Source of the DNA: Methanobacterium_D sp040373355
Lineage (GTDB): Archaea; Methanobacteriota; Methanobacteria; Methanobacteriales; Methanobacteriaceae
DNA: 64,000 nucleotides
NCBI RefSeq assembly: GCF_047495555.1
Contig: NZ_CP166866.1
Location: forward strand, 1,152,001-1,216,000
Direction: 5' to 3'
The notes beneath the pieces are model-generated. The model ran no database searches and had not been told where the DNA came from. It saw only the letters and a program-made list of their open reading frames with translations. The position numbers and the translations under genes were made by a program. The stretch's first letter is position 1. Each line of letters opens with the position of its first letter. Positions 28,750-37,573 of this stretch are shown here, in pieces.

Positions 28750-31143
28750 ATGAATGCAAAAGAAGTTTTATTTAAATTAAAACCAGTAATTATTATATTA
28801 TTACTATTTTCAATAGTATTTTTACTTAGAGCCGATGCAGTAAATTTATCCAGTATACCTGATGATTACAAATCTTTTTATCAGGATCAAAATGGACTGC
28901 CTTATTTTAGTGAAATGGATTCATATTATAATCTCCGTTTAACACAAAATTACTTAGAAAATGGCTATCTGGGTGATACAATTATTAATGGCACTCCTTG
29001 GGATCAACTTTCATATTATCCTGAGGGTAGATCTGCCCAGTATCCGCCATTAATTGTGTATATAACTGCATTTGTATATAAATTCTTGAATTTGTTTACT
29101 ACAATCCCATTAACCGCAGTTGCTTACTGGATGGCACCATTTATAGCATCATTATGTGTTATTCCCGCATATTTATTTATAAGCAGGCTTACTAATGATT
29201 ATGGAGGGATAGCAGCAGCACTTTTAGTAGCTACAGCACCTGCTTACTTTGCACACACATTTGCAGGGTTCTTTGATACAGACATGTTCAATGTACTCAT
29301 GCCAATTTTAGTAATCTGGTTCTTTGTTGAAAGTATACGTTCAGATAATTTCAGGAATAGAACTATCCTTGTAATTTTATCTGCAGTTTCAATGCTTCTT
29401 TTTGCAATGGCATGGACCGGTTGGTGGTATATATTCTATATTGTTATTGGAATAGGTGTAGCCTACATATTAGCATCTAACTACATTTTCAAAATGAAAA
29501 CAATTAGGCCATTTAATGATTATCCTGACAAAGTTACATGGTTTAAAGATCAAAAAAGTCTTTTCACACTTTTGATCTTTATAATTATTAGTTCAATTTT
29601 AATCATGTTATATTCTGGTTTTTCAGGATTCTTCGGAACATTAGTCAGTGCGTTTGGATTTACTAATATTCAATCAGCTATTCAAGGTACTGCATATCCA
29701 AATGTACTAGTATCTGTTTCAGAGCTACAAATACCTTCACTTGCGGATGTTGCTACAAACACAGGATTAGGTGCTTTTATTCTTGGCATATTGTGTATTC
29801 CATTATTAATCTGGAAGTTTAAGCCAGATTTAATTAAGACGGAGAGTGCTACTACAGAAAAAGCCCCTAAAAGGAAGACAAAACCACGAAGAAAACCAAA
29901 AAATGTTAAATCCAAAGTTGTAGAAGAAAAAGTCAAAACTACAAAAAAGACCATAGATCCTAAATTAACGAAGAAAAAGATGAAATATCTTTTCTACGTA
30001 GTTCTATTTGGTGTATGGATATTATTTACAGCATATACTGTTACAAAGGGTTCAAGATTCATTGAAGGATTTTCTATCCCAATGGGATTAGCAGCAGGGC
30101 TATTTATAGGTCTAATAGTTCCAATTATTTCAAAATATCTTAATAATGCTAAATATTGCGCAGTAGTAATGCTGATTATAGTTGCGGTAGTTTCATACCC
30201 TTCTGTAGCAGGAGCTTACACTATTTCTAATTCGGTTGTTCCGGGCACCGATGATTCAATGTACGATTCATTAGCCTATATCAAAAATAACACTTCATCC
30301 AATACAGTAATCACTTCCTGGTGGGATTTCGGACATTTATTTGCGGCTGCAGCTGATAGGCCAGTAACATTTGATGGAGGTTCTCAAGACAGTCCAAGAG
30401 CATATTGGGTCGGAAAAGCACTTTTAACCAGTAATGAAGATCTTTCAGCAGGAATACTTAGGATGCTATCAACCGGTGGTGACAAAGGCTATCGTACACT
30501 TGAAAATTATACAAAAAATACCGGAAAGAGTGTTGAAATACTTGATAAAATTTTACCAGTAGACAAACAAAATGCCCAAACAATATTAATCAATGAATAT
30601 AAGCTAACTCCAGATCAGGCTCAAAATGTTCTTCAATACACACATCCGGATAATCCAAATCCTCATGTCTTTATAACAAGCAGTGATATGCTAGGTAAAG
30701 CTTCATGGTGGTCCTATTTTGGAAGTTGGAATTTCCAAAATAATACTGGACAGCATTATGTTTACTCTGCTGCACAAGGATCATCACAGAAAGTTAATGG
30801 AACAACGGCTATTGCAGCACAAAATGGAGTAGTTGCTCAAATAAATGGTAGTGAAGTAGTTGCAGGACTTAGATATGATCAGGGCAATGGAAATCAAGTA
30901 ATAGCACCTCACAAGCTTACAGTGATTATAAATAATCAAGTGGTAAAGAATGAAATAGTTTCAAATGAAAGTCCAATTAGCATATTCCTGGTTATAGAAG
31001 AGGATTCAAGCCTTGCAATTGTGATGAATAAGGAACTTGAAGATTCTATGTTCACTAGGCTGTTCCTATTTAGGGGTGCAGGACTTAATAAATTTAAGAT
31101 TGCTTCAGAAAAACCAGGAGTAACTGTCTGGAACGTGACTTAA
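28750..31143 (+). CDS. aglB: Oligosaccharyltransferase AglB (STT3 family)
   Basis: This catalyses transfer of a lipid-linked glycan to Asn-X-Ser/Thr in secreted proteins. It is a 797-residue protein with an N-terminal region of about 12 membrane segments. The first acidic motif is SEMDSYYN (residues 54-61) and the second is FFDTDMF near 178. The C-terminal soluble domain starts with the catalytic WWDFG motif near residue 524. A Lys-rich insert (about 366-410, KAPKRKTKPRRKPKNVK) sits in the loop before the last membrane helices and looks cytoplasmic. GAGGATG precedes the ATG. It is monocistronic. Confidence 0.95.
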   Translation: MNAKEVLFKLKPVIIILLLFSIVFLLRADAVNLSSIPDDYKSFYQDQNGLPYFSEMDSYYNLRLTQNYLENGYLGDTIINGTPWDQLSYYPEGRSAQYPPLIVYITAFVYKFLNLFTTIPLTAVAYWMAPFIASLCVIPAYLFISRLTNDYGGIAAALLVATAPAYFAHTFAGFFDTDMFNVLMPILVIWFFVESIRSDNFRNRTILVILSAVSMLLFAMAWTGWWYIFYIVIGIGVAYILASNYIFKMKTIRPFNDYPDKVTWFKDQKSLFTLLIFIIISSILIMLYSGFSGFFGTLVSAFGFTNIQSAIQGTAYPNVLVSVSELQIPSLADVATNTGLGAFILGILCIPLLIWKFKPDLIKTESATTEKAPKRKTKPRRKPKNVKSKVVEEKVKTTKKTIDPKLTKKKMKYLFYVVLFGVWILFTAYTVTKGSRFIEGFSIPMGLAAGLFIGLIVPIISKYLNNAKYCAVVMLIIVAVVSYPSVAGAYTISNSVVPGTDDSMYDSLAYIKNNTSSNTVITSWWDFGHLFAAAADRPVTFDGGSQDSPRAYWVGKALLTSNEDLSAGILRMLSTGGDKGYRTLENYTKNTGKSVEILDKILPVDKQNAQTILINEYKLTPDQAQNVLQYTHPDNPNPHVFITSSDMLGKASWWSYFGSWNFQNNTGQHYVYSAAQGSSQKVNGTTAIAAQNGVVAQINGSEVVAGLRYDQGNGNQVIAPHKLTVIINNQVVKNEIVSNESPISIFLVIEEDSSLAIVMNKELEDSMFTRLFLFRGAGLNKFKIASEKPGVTVWNVT

Positions 31144-31149
31144 AAGATT

Positions 31150-31178
31150 AGATTCTGAAAGGAATCTATTTTATTTTT
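31150..31178 (+). terminator. Terminator-like hairpin after aglB
   Basis: AGATTC (31150-31155) pairs with GAATCT (31162-31167) and is followed by a T-rich run. It lies just after the aglB stop. A second perfect palindrome (TTGCACAAA-T-TTTGTGCAA, 31188-31206) follows and could serve the convergent CBS gene. Confidence 0.5.
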
Positions 31179-31206
31179 AAAATAAATTTGCACAAATTTT
31201 GTGCAA

Positions 31207-31587
31207 TTACATTATTTTTCTAATTCGATCAACGAGAATATCACTGGCACTTACTATTCCCACTATCTGACCTGCTTCTTCAACTGGTAATCTCCATATT
31301 CCATGATCGACCATTTCTTTTGCCGCTTTTTCTACAGGAGTATCAGAATGAACAGTTACAAGGTGAGTCTCCATAGTATCCTGAACTCTAACATCGCTTA
31401 AGTCTTCACGATCTCCTATGGCTCCTAAAATGTCCCATGTAGTTACTATACCTACAACTTCACCATTTTTTTCAACTATTAGGCTTCCACCTTCACCTTC
31501 TTCAGTGGACTTCTTTAAAGCGTTTTCTAAAGATTCATTTTCACCTATAGTTTCAACTCCATTTACCATAATGTCTCTAACATTCAT
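31207..31587 (-). CDS. CBS-domain pair protein
   Basis: A stand-alone Bateman module of 126 residues with two CBS repeats. The first is VRDIMVNGVETIGENESLEN to LIVEKNGEVVGIVTTWDIL, and the second is VQDTMETHLVTVHSDTPVE to VGIVSASDIL. These modules usually bind adenosyl nucleotides and regulate partners. The start at 31587 has GGTGAT four bases before it; an upstream in-frame ATG at 31611 is less likely. It is convergent with aglB. Confidence 0.88.
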   Translation of the reverse strand: MNVRDIMVNGVETIGENESLENALKKSTEEGEGGSLIVEKNGEVVGIVTTWDILGAIGDREDLSDVRVQDTMETHLVTVHSDTPVEKAAKEMVDHGIWRLPVEEAGQIVGIVSASDILVDRIRKIM

Positions 31588-31978
31588 TTTATCACCATAA
31601 AATTTAATCAAGAATAGTATTTATTATTAAGTTTTAAGTAGTTATTATTACTTTCTGTTAAGGTGCCTTTTTAGTTACTAAAAACATTTTTAAGGATAAA
31701 AAATTAATAATAGTTATATTAACTACGCTCATGACATCTAAGATAAATTGAGTTAATATCACTAGATACTCATGTGTTAGAAATAAAAATTTGTATAAAT
31801 GCTCTGATTAACAAATGTATGCTTTTAATGATTTTAAGATAGAAAATCAAAATAATAACTGTAAATTAAATATTATAATTTTAAGTAATTGCTTAAAATT
31901 CGCACTAAAAAACTCATTATATTAATTTAAAATGATAACTAACAATTTTTATAATTTAATTAATTTTATGTGATAATT
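31588..31978. other. AT-rich divergent gap
   Basis: About 390 bp between the CBS and DRG genes. No coding, repeat or RNA signal recognised. Confidence 0.4.
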
Positions 31979-33073
31979 ATGGCTCTTGAGGATAGAATTA
32001 AACAAATTGAAGATGAGATCAAAAAAACCCCTTATAATAAGGCCACTTCACACCACATAGGTAAACTTAAAGCTAAATTATCAAAGCTCAAAGAAGATTC
32101 CTTACAACGAAGTAGTAAATCAACTAAAGGTAAGGGGTTCCATGTTAAAAAAAGTGGAGATTCTACAGTAGTTTTTGTGGGATTTCCCTCTGTTGGTAAA
32201 TCTACACTTTTAAATGACCTTACAAATGCAGAATCCAAAATTGGAGAATATGAATTTACAACCCTTGATATAATTCCGGGAATTATGGAATATGAAGGAG
32301 CTAAGATTCAAATATTTGATATTCCGGGAATAATTACTGGCGCCTCTAGAGGTAAAGGGCGTGGAAGGGAAATTTTGTCAGTTTCAAGGAATGCAGATTT
32401 AATATTAATTGTGCTTGATGTCTTTAACCCTCAGCATTATGAAATTATAATGGATGAACTTAGAAATATTGGTATTAGGCCAAATGAAGAACGTCCGGAT
32501 GTTACAGTTAAGCAAAAAAAACTTGGAGGGCTCAGAGTTTCATCTACTGTAGAACTTACTAATATCGATGAAAAAACAATCAGGTCTGTGTTGAATGAAT
32601 ATGGAATACACAGTGCCGATGTCCTTATAAGGGATGATGTAACTGTAGATCAATTTATTGATAGTTTAGACTTAAGCTGTAAATATATACCTACCTTAAA
32701 GGTTATAAATAAGATAGACTTAGTTGAAAAGGAATATCTTGAGGAAATAAAATCAGAAATGCCCGATTCGTTGTTTATATCTGCAAATAAACAAATAAAT
32801 ATTGAAGAACTCAAAAGGGAAATCTTTGATAAATTAGCACTTATAAGAATTTATCTTAAACCTCAAGGTAAAAAGGCAGATTTAGAAGAACCACTTATAG
32901 TAAGAAGAGATTCTACAATTCAAGATGTGGCAAATAAACTTCATAGAGATTTTGTTAGAAACTTCAGACATGCAAAGGTTTGGGGAACTTCTGTTAAGTT
33001 TGAAGGACAAAAAGTCGGATTAGATCATGTTCTAAATGATGAAGATATTTTAAGAATTATAGTAAAGAAGTGA
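31979..33073 (+). CDS. DRG-family GTP-binding protein (Obg superfamily)
   Basis: An Obg-related GTPase of the DRG group, about 364 residues, likely acting in ribosome function. The N-terminal helical region ends in the G1 motif GFPSVGKST. G3 is DIPGI with a Gly-rich SRGKGRGRE following, and G4 is NKID. The C terminus is a TGS domain (about 290-364, DLEEPLIVRRDSTIQDVANKLH). The ATG at 31979, with GTGAT upstream, is preferred to the GTG at 31970. Confidence 0.93.
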   Translation: MALEDRIKQIEDEIKKTPYNKATSHHIGKLKAKLSKLKEDSLQRSSKSTKGKGFHVKKSGDSTVVFVGFPSVGKSTLLNDLTNAESKIGEYEFTTLDIIPGIMEYEGAKIQIFDIPGIITGASRGKGRGREILSVSRNADLILIVLDVFNPQHYEIIMDELRNIGIRPNEERPDVTVKQKKLGGLRVSSTVELTNIDEKTIRSVLNEYGIHSADVLIRDDVTVDQFIDSLDLSCKYIPTLKVINKIDLVEKEYLEEIKSEMPDSLFISANKQINIEELKREIFDKLALIRIYLKPQGKKADLEEPLIVRRDSTIQDVANKLHRDFVRNFRHAKVWGTSVKFEGQKVGLDHVLNDEDILRIIVKK

Positions 33074-33147
33074 AATAATCTCATAACAATAGTTATATTA
33101 GTAAAAAAGTAAAATAAGTGATAATATAAGTTTATAATGGTGAAAAA

Positions 33148-33927
33148 ATGAAACTTGATGACATAATAATATCAAAAGCGATAATTGAAAGCTTTATGGA
33201 AGATTTCATGGATTATACTGATATGGATGTTGCAATAGGTGGAGGAGGTCCTGCAGGACTTACAGCAGGTTACTATCTTGCTAAAGCTGGTCTCAAAGTT
33301 GCAATGTTTGAAAGGAAACTAAGTATAGGTGGCGGTATGTGGGGCGGCGGTATGATGTTCAATAAAATAGTCGTCCAGGAAGAAAGTAGAAGGATCCTCG
33401 ATGAATTTGGAATAAGAACCGAAAGATACGAGGAAGATTATTACATAGCTGATTCTGTAGAATCTGTTTCCACATTATGCTCTAAAGCTACTCAAGCAGG
33501 GCTTAAAATCTTTAATTTAATGAGTATTGAAGATGTAATGATTCAAGAAGGTGCAGATATCACTGGACTTGTTTTAAACTGGAGTGCAGTTGAAATGGGC
33601 GGATTACATGTTGATCCATTAACTATAAGAACAAAAGCGGTTATTGATGCAACTGGTCACGACTGTGAAGTTGTTAAAGTTGTGCAAAGAAAAGTCGGAC
33701 CAAAACTTAACACTGAAACTGGAGAAATCATTGGTGAAAAGCCGATGTGGGCTGAAGTTGGAGAAAAAGCATTAATGGATAATACTAAGGAAGTATATCC
33801 TGGTTTATATGTCGCTGGAATGGCAGCAAACGCTGTTTACGGTTCTCCAAGAATGGGGCCAATATTTGGTGGAATGCTCTTATCTGGTGAAAGAATAGCT
33901 CAAATACTCATTGAAAAATTAAAATAA
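33148..33927 (+). CDS. thi4: Thiamine thiazole synthase, sulfide-dependent Thi4
   Basis: Makes the adenylated thiazole precursor of thiamine from NAD, glycine and sulfide. The FAD/NAD dinucleotide-binding motif GGGGPAGLTAGYYLA begins near residue 31. The position that holds the sulfur-donating Cys in yeast THI4 is His here (H154 in GGLHVDP), as in archaeal enzymes that use free sulfide. Downstream DATGHDCEV and the C-terminal GSPRMGPIFGGM motif are intact. Length 259 fits. GGTGAA precedes the ATG. Its stop overlaps the next gene by one base. Confidence 0.94.
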   Translation: MKLDDIIISKAIIESFMEDFMDYTDMDVAIGGGGPAGLTAGYYLAKAGLKVAMFERKLSIGGGMWGGGMMFNKIVVQEESRRILDEFGIRTERYEEDYYIADSVESVSTLCSKATQAGLKIFNLMSIEDVMIQEGADITGLVLNWSAVEMGGLHVDPLTIRTKAVIDATGHDCEVVKVVQRKVGPKLNTETGEIIGEKPMWAEVGEKALMDNTKEVYPGLYVAGMAANAVYGSPRMGPIFGGMLLSGERIAQILIEKLK

Positions 33928-34463
33928 TGATAATTTTAATTACTGGAACTCCGGGGGTTGGAAAAACCACAGTTTCTAAGATACTTACAGAAAAAATAGA
34001 TGCTCGTCTTGAGGCAATTAACGAAATTGTAGACAATGAGCATCTTTTTACAGGTATCGATGAAGAAAAAGGGTACAAAATCGTTGATTTAGATGCTCTT
34101 TTTAATGAAATGAACGATATAACTCAAGAAATTGATGAAAGAGGGATCCTTATTTTTGAGGGACATCTTTCACATCTTTTTAGTTATGCAGATATTGTAG
34201 TAGTTTTAAGAGCAAATCCTAACGCTTTAAAAGGCCGTATGGAAACTAAAATGTGGAAACAGTCTAAAATAAATGAAAATATTGAAGCTGAAGCTATTGC
34301 CGTCTGTTCATATGAAGCGTATGAAATTCATGGAGAAAAAACACATGAAATAGATACAAGTAATCTGTCTCCTCAAGAAGTGGCTGATTTGATATTTAAA
34401 GTAATTAAAGGAGAAAAAAAGTTTCCTGTAGGAAATGTAGATTTTTTGGAGCATCTGGTATAA
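33927..34463 (+). CDS. AK6/Fap7-type adenylate kinase
   Basis: A small P-loop NMP kinase with GTPGVGKTT at residues 7-15 and the short lid typical of AK6/Fap7. Fap7 homologues couple ATPase activity to small-subunit maturation, and archaeal ones are annotated as putative adenylate kinases. Length 178. The ATG overlaps the thi4 stop (TAATG), so translation is probably coupled, although no functional link to thiamine is obvious. Confidence 0.85.
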   Translation: MIILITGTPGVGKTTVSKILTEKIDARLEAINEIVDNEHLFTGIDEEKGYKIVDLDALFNEMNDITQEIDERGILIFEGHLSHLFSYADIVVVLRANPNALKGRMETKMWKQSKINENIEAEAIAVCSYEAYEIHGEKTHEIDTSNLSPQEVADLIFKVIKGEKKFPVGNVDFLEHLV

Positions 34464-34611
34464 TTTTTAACTAATTTACTAAATTAAAACAATAAATTAT
34501 AAAATTTATTAGCTTTTTTAAAGTTTTCAAATAGTAAGGAAAAAGCTTTATGGGAGAATAACAGATAAATATAATCTTATATTTGATAAAGCCGTTAAAG
34601 AACTATATTTG

Positions 34612-34915
34612 TGTAAAGGTTTTTGATTTATGAACCTTAATAACTTCAATTTTTGTGTCATACAAAAATTTTGTTTATGGGGTTGATAGAAAAGCTTTTA
34701 ATATAGAATAATAAATAAATTAGAATATTATTCTTAAGTAGATTGCACGTTATATTGAGGTTTACTAACGGCACTGGTTCAATGATAAAAATGCTGTATT
34801 TTATGTTGTTTCAGCAGCCGAAACCCCTGATAAAAGCTTAAGATCCATTTCTAAATTCTACTTATGGAACTGAAAGGTTTCGAGCACAAAAATTCAAATA
34901 GTTTTTGTGAACATA
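34612..34915 (+). ncRNA. Hairpin-rich region upstream of rnp4
   Basis: The 480-bp gap 34464-34943 has several strong pairings. They are AAGGTT/AACCTT around 34616-34638, AATTTTTGT-GTCAT-ACAAAAATT (34648-34670), TAAGTAGA (34735-34742) with TCTACTTA (34857-34864), CGAAACC (34819-34825) with GGTTTCG (34876-34882), and CACAAAAA with TTTTTGTG near 34885-34909. The long-range helix encloses a locally GC-richer stretch with GCTG/CAGC. It could be an RNA gene, a structured leader of the ribosomal superoperon, or a degenerate hairpin array. No known RNA family was recognised. Confidence 0.4.
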
Positions 34916-34943
34916 GCAATAATGACTCGTTAGAGGCTACACT

Positions 34944-35315
34944 TTGAGAAGGGGAAGAAGACCAAAATGGATGTTAAAGATAGCAGAAGAGCGGATTCAT
35001 ATCCTCTTTAAACATGCTGAAGAATCTTTCCATAAAAACCCTCAAAGGTCAGATCGCTATGTAGAAATGGCAAGAAATATCGCTACCAAATATAATATGA
35101 AGATGCCCAGCGTCTGGAAGAGAAGATTCTGCAAAAAATGTAATAAATTCCTGAAGCCTGGAGATAACTGCCAGATCCGGTTGAAGGATTCATGCGTAAC
35201 TATTAAATGCCTTGAGTGTGGAAATGTAGTGAACGTTCCATATATTAAGGAGAAGAAAGATAGAAGGAGGAGAAGTGTTGAATCCTGCATCATCAAAAAA
35301 GGATCTAATGAATAG
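34944..35315 (+). CDS. rnp4: Ribonuclease P protein component 4 (Rpp21 homologue)
   Basis: One of the archaeal RNase P proteins that help mature tRNA 5' ends. It has an N-terminal helical part (RRGRRPKWMLKIAEERI, then RYVEMARNIATKYNMKMP) and a C-terminal zinc ribbon with CKKCNKFLKPG and CLECGNVV. Length is 123. The start is TTG with GAGG seven bases upstream. It is the first gene of a plus-strand translation superoperon reaching ftsY. The next frame begins inside its 3' end. Confidence 0.92.
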   Translation: MRRGRRPKWMLKIAEERIHILFKHAEESFHKNPQRSDRYVEMARNIATKYNMKMPSVWKRRFCKKCNKFLKPGDNCQIRLKDSCVTIKCLECGNVVNVPYIKEKKDRRRRSVESCIIKKGSNE

Positions 35316-35541
35316 GTCACTTTCAACTATTACTATTAACATTGGAAAGTCTGGAATAAATGAAAATGTTATAGAAGAAATAAAGAGACAGCTTAAAGCT
35401 CATGAAGTTATAAAGATAAAATTTTCAAAAAATTTATCTTCAGAGAAAGAAAATTATATAAGCAGTATAACCGAAAAATCAAAATCTGAACTCATTGATT
35501 TAAGAGGAAATGTTGCGGTAATATTTAAACGAAAACGCTAA
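35275..35541 (+). CDS. CRM-domain (YhbY-like) RNA-binding protein
   Basis: A single CRM domain of about 80 residues: INIGKSGINENVIEEIKRQL, then HEVIKIKFSK and IDLRGNVAVIFKRK. Bacterial YhbY binds pre-50S particles, so a ribosome-assembly role fits the context. The frame overlaps rnp4 by about 40 bases. GTG at 35275 and TTG at 35278 both follow GGAGG; an ATG at 35308 with AAGGA upstream is a third possibility. Array D follows directly. Confidence 0.82.
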   Translation: MLNPASSKKDLMNRSLSTITINIGKSGINENVIEEIKRQLKAHEVIKIKFSKNLSSEKENYISSITEKSKSELIDLRGNVAVIFKRKR

Positions 35542-35700
35542 AACACTTGGTGTTTTATGCATGCAAAAAACAAAGTTTTTTGCGGTTGCGAAGTATTCGC
35601 AAACACCAAAAATTCATAGCCAACAAAAACTATCAAAATCGTAGATTTTTGCATGCTACGCTTTTGTGGCCCTAAAATCATAGATTTTAAGGGAATTTTT
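35540..35700. repeat. Tandem hairpin array D
   Basis: It sits between the CRM gene and rps19e, inside the superoperon. Hairpins are AAAACAC-TTG-GTGTTTT (35540-35556), GCAAAAAAC-AAA-GTTTTTTGC (35563-35583), TTGCGAA-GTA-TTCGCAA (35586-35602), CAAAATC-GTA-GATTTTTG (35634-35651) and CCTAAAATC-ATA-GATTTTAAGG (35671-35692). It ends GAATTTTTGAGTGAGG, similar to arrays B and C. It overlaps the stop codon of the CRM gene. Confidence 0.82.
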
Positions 35701-35726
35701 GAGTGAGGTAATTTAGGAGGATTAAT

Positions 35727-36164
35727 ATGACTACAGTTTACGATGTACCTGCAGATTTATTGATAAGTAATGTTGCAGAGCAATTAAAAGAAAATAAAAA
35801 AATAGTAGCTCCAGAATGGGCTCAATTCGTTAAAACCGGTGTTCATAAAGAAAGAAGACCAGAAGATATGGACTGGTGGTACACTCGATGTGCATCTATT
35901 CTAAGAAGAGTATACATAAACGGTCCTGTCGGATTAAACAGTTTAAGATCATACTATGGTGGAAAGAAAGATAATGGTTCCAATCCCGAAAAATTTGCAA
36001 AAGGAAGCGGTTCTATAATAAGAACAGCTCTACATCAACTTGAAGATGCGGGATACATTGCAAAAATTAAAGAAGGAAGAATCGTAACTCCTGAAGGTAA
36101 ATCTTTCCTCGATAATGCATCAAATATTGTTAAAAAAGAAGTTCCAGAACTTGCTAACTACTAA
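35727..36164 (+). CDS. rps19e: 30S ribosomal protein S19e
   Basis: An archaeal/eukaryotic small-subunit protein of 145 residues, recognisable from EWAQFVKTGVHKERRP, DMDWWYTRCASILRRVY and GPVGLNSLRSYYGG. The C terminus is a winged-helix-like part ending in a conserved GRIVTPEGKSFLD. TAGGAGG lies seven bases before the ATG, just after array D. Confidence 0.97.
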   Translation: MTTVYDVPADLLISNVAEQLKENKKIVAPEWAQFVKTGVHKERRPEDMDWWYTRCASILRRVYINGPVGLNSLRSYYGGKKDNGSNPEKFAKGSGSIIRTALHQLEDAGYIAKIKEGRIVTPEGKSFLDNASNIVKKEVPELANY

Positions 36165-36186
36165 TCTTGTCTATGGGGGTTAAATT

Positions 36187-36522
36187 TTGAGCGATATTGA
36201 AGAATTAAGACGTAAACGAATGCAGGAATTACAGCAGCAAGCTGCAGCACAGCAAATGCAATCTCAAGAACAGGAACAGGCCAGACAGCAATTAGAAGCT
36301 CAAAAGAGGCAAGCAATGATGCAGATATTGACTCCTGAAGCTAGGAGTAGACTTGCAAACCTTAGATTAACTAGACCTGAGATGGTAGATCAAATAGAAC
36401 TTCAACTCATTCAGCTCGCCCAGATGGGTAGAGTCAATTCAAAAATAACTGATGAGCAGCTTAAACATCTCCTTAAAAACCTAGCTGGTCAAAAGAGAGA
36501 AATCAACATTACAAGAAAATGA
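36187..36522 (+). CDS. PDCD5-family DNA-binding protein
   Basis: A small (111-residue) homologue of eukaryotic PDCD5/TFAR19. An N-terminal Gln-rich helix (RKRMQELQQQAAAQQMQSQ) leads into the conserved three-helix core with ILTPEARSRLANLRLTRPE and a C-terminal LKNLAGQKREINITRK. The start is TTG after GGGGGT. Archaeal members bind DNA in vitro; the role is unclear. Its end overlaps the next gene by four bases (ATGA). Confidence 0.92.
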   Translation: MSDIEELRRKRMQELQQQAAAQQMQSQEQEQARQQLEAQKRQAMMQILTPEARSRLANLRLTRPEMVDQIELQLIQLAQMGRVNSKITDEQLKHLLKNLAGQKREINITRK

Positions 36523-37118
36523 ATGCATGTGTTCTCTACAGTGGAGGAAAAGATAGTTCCCTCATGGCTGTACTGCTTCAAAAGTTAGGTTACAATGTTG
36601 AACTGGTAACTATTAACTTTGGAGTTTTTGATTCATTTAAACCTGCAGAAGAATCAGCATTGTCTTTGGGCTTTAAACATCGTGTTTTAAAGGCCGATGA
36701 ACAAATTCTTCAAGATGCAACTAGGATAATTCTTGATGATGGATTTCCAAACAATGGAATAAATTATATTCATAAAGAAGCACTTGATATTGTTGCTTCA
36801 CATTATAATGTGGTTGCAGATGGAATTAGAAGAGATGACAGAATTCCAAAGCTTGGAGCAAATGAAATAAATAGTCTTGAAGGACGAAAAAAAGTAGAAT
36901 ATCTAAATCTCCGCGGATTTGGACACAAAACCATAAATAGTCTTTCAGAGAAACTCTTTAAAGTTAAAAAAGAGCCGACCAATATGGAAAATAACTCTGA
37001 TTATGAGATTGAAATCAGATTCCTTATAGGAAAGATAGAAGGAGAAAATGCAGCTTCAAATATATTTCCGCCCCATATTCAGTCAAGAGTTGTGGGATGG
37101 AAAGATGAAATTCAATAA
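36519..37118 (+). CDS. PP-loop ATPase superfamily protein (DUF7411-like)
   Basis: The N-terminal PP-loop YSGGKDSSLMAVLLQ is intact, followed by ADGIRRDDRIPKL, the typical second motif of these ATP pyrophosphatases. Length is 199. The family includes tRNA-thiolating and amidating enzymes; no specific member is assigned here, though the translation superoperon context suggests RNA modification. The start overlaps the PDCD5 stop. Confidence 0.82.
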   Translation: MNACVLYSGGKDSSLMAVLLQKLGYNVELVTINFGVFDSFKPAEESALSLGFKHRVLKADEQILQDATRIILDDGFPNNGINYIHKEALDIVASHYNVVADGIRRDDRIPKLGANEINSLEGRKKVEYLNLRGFGHKTINSLSEKLFKVKKEPTNMENNSDYEIEIRFLIGKIEGENAASNIFPPHIQSRVVGWKDEIQ

Positions 37119-37148
37119 ATTATTTAATTAAACTAACGTGGTGAAAAA

Positions 37149-37304
37149 ATGAGTAGAAACAGGCCATTAGCTAAGAAATTAAGGCTTGCTAAAGCCAACA
37201 AGCAAAACAGGCGTGTACCTTTATGGGTAATGCTTAAAACTAACAGAAAAGTAAGGACTCATCCTAAGATGAGACACTGGAGAAGAAACAGCTTAAAAGT
37301 GTAA
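37149..37304 (+). CDS. rpl39e: 50S ribosomal protein L39e
   Basis: A 51-residue, very basic protein that starts SRNRPLAKKLRLAKANKQNR and has the conserved VPLWVMLKTNRKV segment and a C-terminal HWRRNSLKV. It lines the peptide exit tunnel. GGTGAA precedes the ATG. It is immediately followed by L31e, the usual archaeal order. Confidence 0.97.
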   Translation: MSRNRPLAKKLRLAKANKQNRRVPLWVMLKTNRKVRTHPKMRHWRRNSLKV

Positions 37305-37316
37305 GGGGATTTAACT

Positions 37317-37562
37317 ATGGAAAGAGTCTATGTTATACCATTAAGAGATGTTAAAAAAGTTCCAAGGACAATCAGGTCCCCAAGAGCAATTCGTTATGTG
37401 AAAGAATTCATAGGAAAACACATGAAAACAGAAGATATTAAAATCGATGCTTCTGTTAACGAAAAGATTTGGGAAAGAGGAATCCAAAAGATACCTCCTA
37501 AAATAAAAGTTAAAGCAGTTAAAGATGAAGACGGTTCTGTTGAAGTCACCTTAGCAGAATAG
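37317..37562 (+). CDS. rpl31e: 50S ribosomal protein L31e
   Basis: An 81-residue large-subunit protein with the signature PRTIRSPRAIRYVKEFI. AGGGG precedes the ATG. It lies 12 bp after rpl39e and 11 bp before eif6. Confidence 0.97.
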   Translation: MERVYVIPLRDVKKVPRTIRSPRAIRYVKEFIGKHMKTEDIKIDASVNEKIWERGIQKIPPKIKVKAVKDEDGSVEVTLAE

Positions 37563-37573
37563 GTGGAAAATTA

